Of a stretch of 12,773 bases of DNA, positions 6,898 to 12,773 are shown piece after piece. A program made the position numbers and the translations under genes. Below the pieces are notes generated by a model. The model was not told where the DNA came from and did not search any database. It saw nothing but the letters and a program-made list of their open reading frames with translations. Source of the DNA: an uncultured Paraburkholderia sp. (lineage in GTDB: Bacteria > Pseudomonadota > Gammaproteobacteria > Burkholderiales > Burkholderiaceae). The first letter of the stretch is position 1, and each line of letters begins with the position of its first letter. The stretch covers positions 1 through 12,773 of the forward strand of contig CALFSF010000419.1 in assembly GCA_937917025.1 (NCBI GenBank), given 5' to 3'.

Positions 6898-6981
6898 ATG
6901 ACCGCTCATTCTTCAGTTTTTAGCTTTACCCACGTCACCGTGACTGGCATCGCTTCGTGCGCGCCGGGAGCGGCACGATGA
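6898..6981 (+). CDS. Putative 27-residue leader ORF, translationally coupled to thiO
   Basis: ATG at 6898 is preceded by a good ribosome site (AAGGA, 6889-6893, within GGAAAAGGA) and opens a 27-codon frame, MTAHSSVFSF...CAPGAAR. Its TGA (6979-6981) overlaps the thiO ATG (6978-6980) as ATGA. The peptide is Ser/Thr-rich and resembles nothing I know; it is not the start of ThiC. About 15 of 27 third positions are G or C, clearly below the surrounding genes, so it may not be an evolved protein. It could instead serve to bring ribosomes to thiO. If it is translated, riboswitch control of its ribosome site would control the whole operon. Confidence 0.4.
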   Translation: MTAHSSVFSFTHVTVTGIASCAPGAAR

Positions 6982-8111
6982 AAGCGCGCGCGCAACAACC
7001 CGATTTCGCCGTCATCGGCGGCGGCCTGTGCGGGCGTCTCGTCGCGTGGCGGCTGGCCGGCGCCGGCCACCGCGTGGCGCTGTACGAACGCGGCGACGCG
7101 GCAGGCACGCGCGCTGCTGCATGGGTAGCGGCCGCGATGCTCGCGCCGCTCGCCGAAGCCGCCAGCGCCGAACTGCTGATTACCCGCCTCGGCGAGGCAT
7201 CGCTGGCTGCGTGGCCGCGCCTCCTGGCCGAATTGCCCGAGCCGGTGTTTTTCCAGCGCAACGGCACGCTCGTTGTCTGGCATCACTCGGATCGCAACGA
7301 GGCGCCGCTCTTCGAGCGCCGCGTGCGGGCGAACGCACCGGCGGAACTCGTCGACGGCGGCTTCGTGAAGCTGTCGGGCGCGCAGGTCGGCGAGGCGGAA
7401 CCGGCGCTGGCCGGGCGTTTCACGCAGGGCTGGCTGCTGCCGCACGAAGGACAACTCGATAACCGCCAGGTGCTGACGGCGCTTGCGGCCGGGCTCGCCG
7501 AACGTGGCGTCGAGACGCACTGGAATACCCCAGTCGACGATCACGCGCTGCCGGCCGCGCGCGTGACGATCGATTGCCGCGGGCTCGGCGCGAAGCCGGC
7601 ATGGCCCACGCTGCGCGGCATTCGCGGCGAAGTGGCGCGGGTCCACGCGCCGGGCATCGCGCTGACGCGTCCGGTGCGGTTGCTGCATCCGCGTTACCCG
7701 CTTTATATCGCGCCGAAAGAGAACGATCTCTATGTGATCGGCGCGACGGAGATCGAAGGCGAGGACATGTCGCCCGTGACCGTGCGCTCGGCGCTGGAGT
7801 TGCTGAGCGCGGCGTTTTCGGTGCATCCGGGCTTCGGCGAGGCGCGCATTCTGGAGCTGAATTCGCAATGCCGGCCGACCCTGCCGGATCACCGCCCGGC
7901 GCTTCTCTGGGACGGCGCCCACACGCTGCGCGTGAACGGCCTGTACCGGCACGGCTATATGATCGCGCCCGAAGTCGCCGGGGAAGCGGTGCGCTTTGCC
8001 GGCGCGCTCCTCGACGGACGCGTCGCCGATACCGATGCCTTCGAGGACTGGCGGCGCGACGCGCGCTGGAGCGGGCTTTTTCATCTGGATACCCGGCAGG
8101 CGCTGGTGTGA
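6978..8111 (+). CDS. thiO: Glycine oxidase / FAD-dependent oxidoreductase of thiazole synthesis
   Basis: The 377-residue protein starts with the Rossmann FAD motif VIGGGLCGR (12-20) and E37 at the end of the second strand (ALYER). The rest has the DAO/GlcD-type fold of glycine oxidase, including AAWVAAAMLAPLAEA in the N-terminal third and the late GLYRHGYMIAPEVAG, which fits the usual RNGILLAP region. ThiO oxidises glycine to iminoacetate (dehydroglycine), which ThiG uses to build the thiazole ring; bacteria without ThiO use ThiH. I chose ATG 6978 because GGGAG (6966-6970) sits 7 nt upstream and the N-terminus is then the normal length. A GTG at 6957 would add 7 residues without a better ribosome site. 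The gene follows a TPP riboswitch and a leader ORF that it overlaps by 4 nt, and it heads thiO-S-G-E. Confidence 0.92.
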   Translation: MKARAQQPDFAVIGGGLCGRLVAWRLAGAGHRVALYERGDAAGTRAAAWVAAAMLAPLAEAASAELLITRLGEASLAAWPRLLAELPEPVFFQRNGTLVVWHHSDRNEAPLFERRVRANAPAELVDGGFVKLSGAQVGEAEPALAGRFTQGWLLPHEGQLDNRQVLTALAAGLAERGVETHWNTPVDDHALPAARVTIDCRGLGAKPAWPTLRGIRGEVARVHAPGIALTRPVRLLHPRYPLYIAPKENDLYVIGATEIEGEDMSPVTVRSALELLSAAFSVHPGFGEARILELNSQCRPTLPDHRPALLWDGAHTLRVNGLYRHGYMIAPEVAGEAVRFAGALLDGRVADTDAFEDWRRDARWSGLFHLDTRQALV

Positions 8112-8147
8112 ACGACACCGCGCTGCCACTGACTGACGCTGAACATC

Positions 8148-8345
8148 ATGGACATACACATCAACCAGAAGCCGCTCTCGCTGCCCGAAGGCGCGACTGT
8201 TGCGGACGCGCTGTGCGCCTTTGGCGCGCGGCCGCCGTTCGCGGTGGCGCTGAATGGCGATTTCGTCGCGCGCACGCAGCACGCGGCCCGCGCATTGCAG
8301 CCGGGCGACCGGCTCGACGTCGTGCAACCGGTCGCGGGCGGCTGA
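8148..8345 (+). CDS. thiS: Sulfur carrier protein ThiS
   Basis: A 65-residue ubiquitin-like protein ending in the required Gly-Gly (VVQPVAGG). The sequence pattern MDIHINQKPLSLPEGATVADAL, then PFAVALNGDFVAR and GDRLDVV, is typical of ThiS, and the length is normal. The C-terminal glycine is adenylated by ThiF, converted to a thiocarboxylate, and delivers sulfur to ThiG. The gene lies 36 nt after thiO and 84 nt before the thiG start, and its own ribosome site is weak. thiF is not in this window. Confidence 0.95.
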   Translation: MDIHINQKPLSLPEGATVADALCAFGARPPFAVALNGDFVARTQHAARALQPGDRLDVVQPVAGG

Positions 8346-8429
8346 GTGGCGCGCCGGCGGCCGGCCTCCGTGGCGCCGCCTGAAACGCACCAAACGCACG
8401 CGCAATCCGTCAGACGCAAGGATTCCAAC

Positions 8430-9257
8430 ATGACTTCGCTTTCCCTCGCTCCCGCCCCCGCCGACTCGCTCACGCTCTACGGCCAGACCTTCGCGAGCCG
8501 CGTGCTGCTCGGCACGTCGCGCTATCCGTCGCTGCAGTCGCTGTCGGATTCGATCGACGCGGCACGGCCCGGCATGGTCACCGTCGCGCTGCGCCGGCAG
8601 ATGAACGAAGGCGGCGCGGAAGCCGGCTTCTTCGACCTGCTGAAGCGTCACGGCGTGCCGCTCCTGCCGAACACGGCGGGCTGCCAGACGGTCGGCGAGG
8701 CGATCACGACCGCGCACATGGCGCGCGAAATCTTCGAAACCGACTGGATCAAGCTCGAACTGATCGGCGACGATTACACGCTGCAGCCGGACCCGGTCGG
8801 TCTGATCGAAGCGGCCGCGCAGCTCGTGAAGGATGGCTTCAAGGTGCTGCCGTACTGCACGGAGGATCTCGTGATCGGCCGGCGTCTGCTCGATGCCGGC
8901 TGCGAAGCGTTGATGCCGTGGGGCGCGCCGATCGGCACCGGCAAGGGCGTCGTGAATCCGTACGGTCTGCGCGTGCTGCGCGAACGGCTGCCCGACGTGC
9001 CGCTGATCGTCGACGCCGGGCTCGGCGTGCCGTCGCATGCGTGCCAGGTGATGGAGTGGGGCTTCGACGGCGTGCTGCTCAACACGGCGGTATCGCAGGC
9101 GACGCATCCCGAGGCGATGGCGCGCGCGTTCGCGCTCGGCGTCGAAGCGGGGCGCGGTGCGTACGTCGCGGGTCCGATGGCCGAGCGCGAGACGGCGCAC
9201 GCGAGCACGCCGGTCGTCGGCATGCCGTTCTGGCATCAGGACGGGAGCGCCGCATGA
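8430..9257 (+). CDS. thiG: Thiazole synthase
   Basis: The 275-residue protein is a TIM-barrel ThiG of near-normal length. FASRVLLGTSRYPS (21-34) opens the barrel. DWIKLELIGD carries the lysine (K108) expected to form the imine with deoxyxylulose phosphate. PLLPNTAGCQT, PYCTEDL, MPWGAPIGTGKGVVNP and LIVDAGLGVPSHA are conserved ThiG blocks. ThiG condenses 1-deoxy-D-xylulose 5-phosphate, iminoacetate from ThiO and sulfur from ThiS-thiocarboxylate into the thiazole phosphate carboxylate. I place the start at ATG 8430, 7 nt after AAGGA (8418-8422). The frame stays open back to a GTG at 8346, but those 28 residues look non-conserved. Its stop overlaps the thiE start (ATGA, 9254-9257). Confidence 0.95.
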   Translation: MTSLSLAPAPADSLTLYGQTFASRVLLGTSRYPSLQSLSDSIDAARPGMVTVALRRQMNEGGAEAGFFDLLKRHGVPLLPNTAGCQTVGEAITTAHMAREIFETDWIKLELIGDDYTLQPDPVGLIEAAAQLVKDGFKVLPYCTEDLVIGRRLLDAGCEALMPWGAPIGTGKGVVNPYGLRVLRERLPDVPLIVDAGLGVPSHACQVMEWGFDGVLLNTAVSQATHPEAMARAFALGVEAGRGAYVAGPMAERETAHASTPVVGMPFWHQDGSAA

Positions 9258-10351
9258 CGCGGGTGCTGCCGCTCTCGGGCCGCGATCTTTTCTGGCCGCC
9301 GGCCGATGAACTCACCGAGGCGGCCGAACGCATCCGCGCCCGTCTCGGCGACTGGCCGCCGACGCACGCGCCGTGGCGCCTCTGCCTGACCGCGCCGGAC
9401 GCGCCGAACGGCGGCGACCTGATTATCGTCGCCGATCTCCAGCATCATGGCGAGCACGTCGCGAAATGGCTGGTGCAGGGCGCGGGCGTGATCGAGGCGT
9501 CCGACCACGCGGCCACGCTGCATCTTGGCGGCGAGCGCTATCCGCTCGAAGGCCATCTTCCCGACGACTGGATCGCCGCGCTTGCCGCATTCCTCGATTG
9601 CGGGTTCGAGCCGCACAACGCGCTGGTGCTCGCGATGGCATGGCGCGACGGCGACGAAACGGCGAACGCCGATGCGTGGCCGGTCGATCTGTCGCGGTTT
9701 CCACGCGTGCCGGGGCTGCCGCGGGCGCCGGCCCAGCCGTTCCCGCGCTGTCCTGACCGGCTCGGCCTGTACGCGGTGCTGCCGGACGCCGAATGGGTCG
9801 AGCGCGTGCTGGCTTTCGGCGTGAAGACGGTCCAGCTGCGCCACAAGGCCGCCGACGCCGGCCTCGCCGGCGAGATCGCGCGCAGCGTCGCGGCGGGACG
9901 CCAACACGACGCGCAGGTGTTCATCAACGATCACTGGCAGGCCGCGCTCGACGCGGGCGCGTACGGCGTCCACCTCGGCCAGGAGGACCTGCACACCGCC
10001 GACCTGCACAAGCTGAACGCCGCCGGCATCCGCGTCGGGCTGTCGACGCACGGCTACTACGAGATGCTGGTCGCGCTGCATTTCCGCCCGAGCTATCTCG
10101 CGTTCGGCGCGGTGTTCGCGACCACGACCAAAACCCTGCCGACCGCGCCGCAAGGTCTCGCGCGGCTCGCGCGCTACGTGAAGCTGCTGGATGGCGTCGT
10201 GCCGCTGGTGGCGATTGGCGGCATCGACGCCCAGGTGCTGGCGGACGTGCTGGCGACGGGCGTCGGCAGCGCGGCGGTCGTGCGCGCCGTCACGGACGCC
10301 GCCGACCCGGCTGCGGCCGTTTCTGCGCTGCAGCACGCCTTTCTGCAATAA
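9254..10351 (+). CDS. thiE: Thiamine-phosphate synthase with long N-terminal extension
   Basis: The 365-residue protein has a C-terminal ThiE barrel (about 168-365). Its blocks are DRLGLYAVLPD, TVQLRHK (192-198), INDHWQAALDAGAYGVHLGQEDL (224-246), GLSTHG (262-267), FGAVFATTTKTLP (284-296) and PLVAIGGI (317-324). ThiE joins HMP pyrophosphate and thiazole phosphate to thiamine phosphate. Ordinary ThiE is about 210 residues, so about 165 residues are extra. The extension (LCLTAPDAPNGGDLIIVADLQHH, then DDWIAALAAFLDCGFEPHNALVLAMAWR at 104-131) faintly recalls the C-terminal helices of the HMP kinase ThiD, but it lacks the kinase GTGC motif. This suggests a degenerate ThiD-like domain or a separate binding domain; that part is inference. 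The start overlaps thiG (ATGA), so the two are co-translated. No terminator follows. Confidence 0.9.
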   Translation: MTRVLPLSGRDLFWPPADELTEAAERIRARLGDWPPTHAPWRLCLTAPDAPNGGDLIIVADLQHHGEHVAKWLVQGAGVIEASDHAATLHLGGERYPLEGHLPDDWIAALAAFLDCGFEPHNALVLAMAWRDGDETANADAWPVDLSRFPRVPGLPRAPAQPFPRCPDRLGLYAVLPDAEWVERVLAFGVKTVQLRHKAADAGLAGEIARSVAAGRQHDAQVFINDHWQAALDAGAYGVHLGQEDLHTADLHKLNAAGIRVGLSTHGYYEMLVALHFRPSYLAFGAVFATTTKTLPTAPQGLARLARYVKLLDGVVPLVAIGGIDAQVLADVLATGVGSAAVVRAVTDAADPAAAVSALQHAFLQ

Positions 10352-10409
10352 TTGGGGCATACCCTTAACAGGGACTGGGCACGTCACGGCAGGTTTTTCA
10401 CGATGGCCC

Positions 10410-10415
10410 TATAAT
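10410..10415 (+). promoter_or_regulatory. Candidate -10 box of the mla operon promoter
   Basis: A perfect TATAAT lies in the 102-nt gap between thiE and mlaF, within a very GC-rich background. A start near 10422 would leave a leader of about 32 nt with AAAAGGA (10436-10442) ahead of mlaF. No recognisable -35 hexamer sits 16-18 nt upstream, so activator help or a weak promoter is implied. Since no terminator follows thiE, read-through from thi is also possible. Confidence 0.5.
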
Positions 10416-10453
10416 CCGGCCTTCTGTGTACCCGTAAAAGGACTGTCAGCTTC

Positions 10454-11293
10454 GTGCCTTCCGTGCCTTCCGCATTTTCCGCTTCCGGGACCCTCCTCGA
10501 GCTTCGCGACGTCGACTTCGGCTATGGCGACCGGCTCGTCCTGTCCGGCCTGAACCTGCGCTTTCAGCGCGGTCAGGTGGTTGCGGTCATGGGCGGCTCC
10601 GGGTGTGGCAAGACCACGGTGCTGCGCCTGATCGGCGGTCTCGTGCGCGCGACGCGCGGCCAGGTGCTGTTCCAGGGACAGGACATCGGCGCGCAGACGC
10701 GCGACGGCCTGTACGCGCTGCGCCGCAAGATGGGCATGCTGTTCCAGTTCGGCGCGCTCTTCACCGACATGTCGGTGTTCGAAAACGTCGCGTTCGCGTT
10801 GCGCGAACACACCGATCTGCCGGAAGAACTGATCCACGATCTCGTGCTGATGAAGCTCAACGCCGTCGGCCTGCGCGGCGCGCGCGATCTCGCGCCTTCG
10901 GAGATTTCGGGCGGCATGGCGCGCCGCGTCGCGCTTGCCCGCGCCATCGCGCTCGATCCGCAACTGATGATGTACGACGAGCCGTTCGCCGGACTCGACC
11001 CGATCTCGCTCGGCATCACCGCGAACCTGATTCGCGCGCTGAACAGCGCGCTCGGCGCCACGTCGATTCTCGTCACGCACGACGTGCCCGAATCGTTCGC
11101 GATCGCCGACTACGTCTATTTCCTCGCCAACGGCGGCGTGCATGCCGAAGGCACGCCGGCCGAACTGCGCGCGTCGTCCGATCCGACCGTGCGCCAGTTC
11201 ATCGACGGCGCGCCCGACGGTCCGTTCAAATTCCACTACCCGAGTACAACGTCCCTCGCGGCGGACTTCGGCATCGGCGGAGGTCAGCCATGA
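10454..11293 (+). CDS. mlaF: Phospholipid ABC transporter ATP-binding protein MlaF
   Basis: The 279-residue ATPase has Walker A GGSGCGKTT (47-55), Q-loop MLFQFGALFTDMSVFENVAF (95-114), signature ISGGM (151-155), Walker B LMMYDEP (171-177) and H-loop TH209D. The sequence FQFGALFTD and the ISGGMARRVALARA signature are hallmarks of the MlaF/Mkl subfamily. With MlaE, MlaD and MlaB it forms the inner-membrane complex that moves phospholipids between the inner membrane and periplasmic MlaC, keeping the outer leaflet of the outer membrane free of phospholipid. The start is GTG at 10454. AAAAGGA is 11 nt upstream, a long spacing, and a second GTG at 10463 is possible; the ABC domain starts only at residue 14. 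The C-terminal extension after residue 245 fits MlaF. Its TGA overlaps the mlaE ATG (11290-11293). Confidence 0.95.
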   Translation: MPSVPSAFSASGTLLELRDVDFGYGDRLVLSGLNLRFQRGQVVAVMGGSGCGKTTVLRLIGGLVRATRGQVLFQGQDIGAQTRDGLYALRRKMGMLFQFGALFTDMSVFENVAFALREHTDLPEELIHDLVLMKLNAVGLRGARDLAPSEISGGMARRVALARAIALDPQLMMYDEPFAGLDPISLGITANLIRALNSALGATSILVTHDVPESFAIADYVYFLANGGVHAEGTPAELRASSDPTVRQFIDGAPDGPFKFHYPSTTSLAADFGIGGGQP

Positions 11294-12057
11294 TCAGTGC
11301 GATTGGGCGCTCGGTAATCGGCGGGCTTGGCACCGCCGGTTACGCGACGCGCATGTTCCTGCGTCTCGTGCTCGAATTTTTCCCGCTGCTGCGCCGTCCG
11401 CGGCTTGTCACGAAGCAGATTCACTTCGTCGGCAATTATTCGCTGGTGATCATCGGCGTATCGGGGCTGTTCGTCGGCTTCGTGCTGGGATTGCAGGGCT
11501 ATTACACGCTAAACCGTTATGGCTCCGAGCAGGCGCTGGGGCTCCTCGTCGCGCTTTCGCTCGTGCGCGAACTGGGACCGGTGGTGACCGCGCTGCTGTT
11601 CGCCGGGCGCGCGGGCACGTCGCTGACCGCCGAGATCGGGCTCATGAAAGCGGGCGAGCAGCTGACCGCGATGGAAATGATGGCGGTCGATCCGCTCAAG
11701 GTCGTCATCGCGCCGCGCCTGTGGGCCGGCATCATCGCGATGCCGGTGCTGGCCGCGATTTTCAGCGCGATTGGCGTGCTCGGCGGGTATGTGGTGGGTG
11801 TGCTGATGATCGGCGTCGATGCCGGCGCGTTCTGGTCGCAGATGCAGGGCGGCGTCGACGCGTGGCGCGACGTCGGCAATGGCGTGATCAAGAGTATCGT
11901 GTTCGGTTTCGCGGTGACGTTCATCGCGCTGTTCCAGGGCTATGAAGCACAGCCCACTCCGGAAGGCGTCTCCCGCGCGACGACGAAAACCGTCGTGTAC
12001 GGGTCGCTCGCCGTACTCGGCCTCGATTTCCTGCTGACCGCACTGATGTTCAGCTAA
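11290..12057 (+). CDS. mlaE: Phospholipid ABC transporter permease MlaE
   Basis: The 255-residue integral membrane protein is of normal MlaE length. An N-terminal amphipathic interface segment (about 15-45) is followed by hydrophobic helices near 48-70, 85-105, 143-180, 205-220 and 235-253. The conserved block LVRELGPVVTALLFAGRAGTSL with TAEIGLMKAGEQLTAMEMMAVDPL (91-136) is the MlaE/YrbE family signature and includes the coupling helix that contacts MlaF. Two copies form the transmembrane core under a hexamer of MlaD. The gene overlaps mlaF by 4 nt, which favours equal synthesis of the two. An 82-nt gap with a strong hairpin separates it from mlaD. Confidence 0.95.
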   Translation: MISAIGRSVIGGLGTAGYATRMFLRLVLEFFPLLRRPRLVTKQIHFVGNYSLVIIGVSGLFVGFVLGLQGYYTLNRYGSEQALGLLVALSLVRELGPVVTALLFAGRAGTSLTAEIGLMKAGEQLTAMEMMAVDPLKVVIAPRLWAGIIAMPVLAAIFSAIGVLGGYVVGVLMIGVDAGAFWSQMQGGVDAWRDVGNGVIKSIVFGFAVTFIALFQGYEAQPTPEGVSRATTKTVVYGSLAVLGLDFLLTALMFS

Positions 12058-12070
12058 GACCGCGCGGGTT

Positions 12071-12112
12071 GCATCCGCGGGGCGGCGCGCGTTCGCCGCG
12101 CCACGCGGATGC
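12071..12112 (+). other. GC-rich hairpin between mlaE and mlaD
   Basis: GCATCCGCG (12071-12079) and CGCGGATGC (12104-12112) are exact reverse complements. Inside them a second GC stem can form (for example GCGGCG with CGCCGC), giving a stable hairpin in the mlaE-mlaD gap, about 28 nt before the mlaD start. No T-run follows, so it is not an intrinsic terminator. It could protect mRNA ends or alter mlaD expression relative to mlaFE. Confidence 0.55.
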
Positions 12113-12139
12113 GCCACGCAGCGGCGGATTCTCTTTGGG

Positions 12140-12730
12140 ATGACGATGAAAAAAACTGCTCTCGACTTCTGGGTCGGCCTGTTCGTGGTGCTGGGTTTCG
12201 TGGCGTTGCTGTTTCTCGCGCTGAAGGCCGGCAACATGAGCTCGCTGTCGTTTCAGGCGACTTACCCCGTCAAGCTCAAGTTCGACAATATCGGCGGATT
12301 GAAGCCGCGCGCGCCGGTGAAGAGCGCGGGCGTGACCGTCGGCCGCGTGGACTCGATCGGCTTCGACAGCAATGCGTATCAGGCCGTCGTCACGATCGAT
12401 ATCGACCGTCAATACCAGTTTCCGAAGGACAGCTCCGCGAAGATCCTGACCTCGGGCCTGCTCGGCGAGCAGTACATCGGCCTCGAACCGGGCGGCGACA
12501 GCGAAATGCTGAAGGCGGGCGACACGATCACGATGACGCAGTCGGCCATCGTGCTGGAAAACCTGATCGGACAGTTCCTGTATAGCAAGGCAGCGGATTC
12601 CGGCGCGTCGAAAGCCGGTTCGTCCGCGGCTCCCGCACCGGCGATGCCCGCCGCCCCTGCTGTTCCGGCGCCGGTGCCCGGACCTGCTGCGGCACCGACA
12701 TTGCCCGCCTCCGGCGCCGCAGGCCAATAA
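12140..12730 (+). CDS. mlaD: Phospholipid transport substrate-binding protein MlaD (MCE domain)
   Basis: The 196-residue protein has a single N-terminal membrane anchor (about 9-30, DFWVGLFVVLGFVALLFLAL) and one MCE domain (about 38-118). Conserved elements include VKLKFDNIGGLKPRAPVKSAGVTVGRV and SGLLGEQYIGLEPGG (105-119), the pore-lining hydrophobic loop region. It forms a periplasmic hexameric ring on MlaE, through which phospholipid passes to or from MlaC. Residues from about 153 to the end are a low-complexity Ala/Pro/Ser tail, probably disordered. The start could be ATG 12140 (MTMKK) or ATG 12146 (MKK); GGGA at 12137-12140 is better placed for the second. The stop TAA (12728-12730) merges with the ribosome site of the next gene. 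Confidence 0.95.
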   Translation: MTMKKTALDFWVGLFVVLGFVALLFLALKAGNMSSLSFQATYPVKLKFDNIGGLKPRAPVKSAGVTVGRVDSIGFDSNAYQAVVTIDIDRQYQFPKDSSAKILTSGLLGEQYIGLEPGGDSEMLKAGDTITMTQSAIVLENLIGQFLYSKAADSGASKAGSSAAPAPAMPAAPAVPAPVPGPAAAPTLPASGAAGQ

Positions 12731-12741
12731 GGAGAATAAAA

Positions 12742-12773
12742 ATGAAGACCATGCGCGCTCGCACCCTCACGCT
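12742..12773 (+). CDS. Start of next mla gene, probably lipoprotein MlaA (partial)
   Basis: A strong ribosome site AAGGAG (12729-12734), overlapping the mlaD stop, precedes ATG 12742 by 7 nt. Only 10 full codons (MKTMRARTLT) are visible before the window ends. The basic start followed by small and hydroxyl residues suits the beginning of a secretion signal. In Burkholderia-type mla operons mlaD is followed by the outer-membrane lipoprotein gene mlaA (vacJ), so that is the likely identity. This rests on synteny, not on visible domain sequence. Confidence 0.6.
   Translation, partial: MKTMRARTLT

Noticed and set aside
6957..6977. Upstream GTG start for thiO
   Set aside because: It adds 7 residues with no better ribosome site; ATG 6978 has GGGAG 7 nt upstream.
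8346..8429. Upstream GTG start for thiG directly after the thiS stop
   Set aside because: It would add 28 non-conserved residues, while ATG 8430 has AAGGA at good spacing and gives the usual ThiG N-terminus.
6906..9236. Very long open frame on the minus strand across thiO-thiS-thiG
   Set aside because: Its translation is Arg/His-rich with no familiar domain, and it mirrors the strongly conserved thi genes. Long antisense frames are normal in DNA with this third-position GC bias.
10360..10452. Imperfect direct repeat (TACCCTTAACAGGGACTG versus TACCCGTAAAAGGACTG) before mlaF
   Set aside because: The match is interrupted by gaps and a substitution and its spacing suggests no known site; chance likeness is plausible.

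Overview
The window is GC-rich, densely coded chromosomal DNA with strong G/C third-position bias. Gene content and order (gltD end, a TPP-riboswitch-controlled thiO-thiS-thiG-thiE operon, then mlaF-mlaE-mlaD and the start of a likely mlaA) point to a betaproteobacterium of the Burkholderia/Paraburkholderia/Caballeronia group. This is an inference from protein similarity and synteny recalled from knowledge, not a search. There is no sign of phage, IS elements, tRNA, rRNA or CRISPR, so it reads as core chromosome rather than an accessory island.

Layout, left to right. (1) The 3' end of gltD (glutamate synthase small subunit, + strand) closes with a clear intrinsic terminator at 360-390. (2) thpR, an RNA 2',3'-cyclic phosphodiesterase, follows on the + strand and converges on the next block. 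(3) A minus-strand pair, an MFS transporter followed 16 nt later by a DadA-like D-amino-acid dehydrogenase, looks like an uptake-plus-oxidation cassette for an amino or organic acid. (4) A second minus-strand pair is a full-length ABC transporter half-molecule of the SbmA/BacA-related YddA type, overlapped by 4 nt (ATGA) by an SDR-fold protein. In that SDR the catalytic Tyr of YxxxK is replaced by Thr and the tetrad Asn is also absent. (5) A divergent, gene-poor 530-nt stretch carries an extended -10 promoter and a complete TPP riboswitch. Downstream are several hairpins and a 27-codon leader ORF that overlaps thiO by ATGA. (6) thiO, thiS, thiG and thiE make the thiazole half of thiamine and join it to the pyrimidine. 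ThiE carries an unusual N-terminal extension of about 165 residues. (7) After a short promoter region with a perfect TATAAT, mlaF-mlaE-mlaD encode the inner-membrane ABC complex for phospholipid trafficking between outer and inner membrane. The window stops 11 codons into the next gene, probably mlaA.

Most of this is ordinary housekeeping sequence, and I do not see a wholly new system. The points worth a second look are the degenerate SDR coupled to the ABC transporter, the N-terminal domain of ThiE, the riboswitch-proximal leader ORF with its hairpins, a 42-nt hairpin between mlaE and mlaD, and two intergenic inverted repeats.
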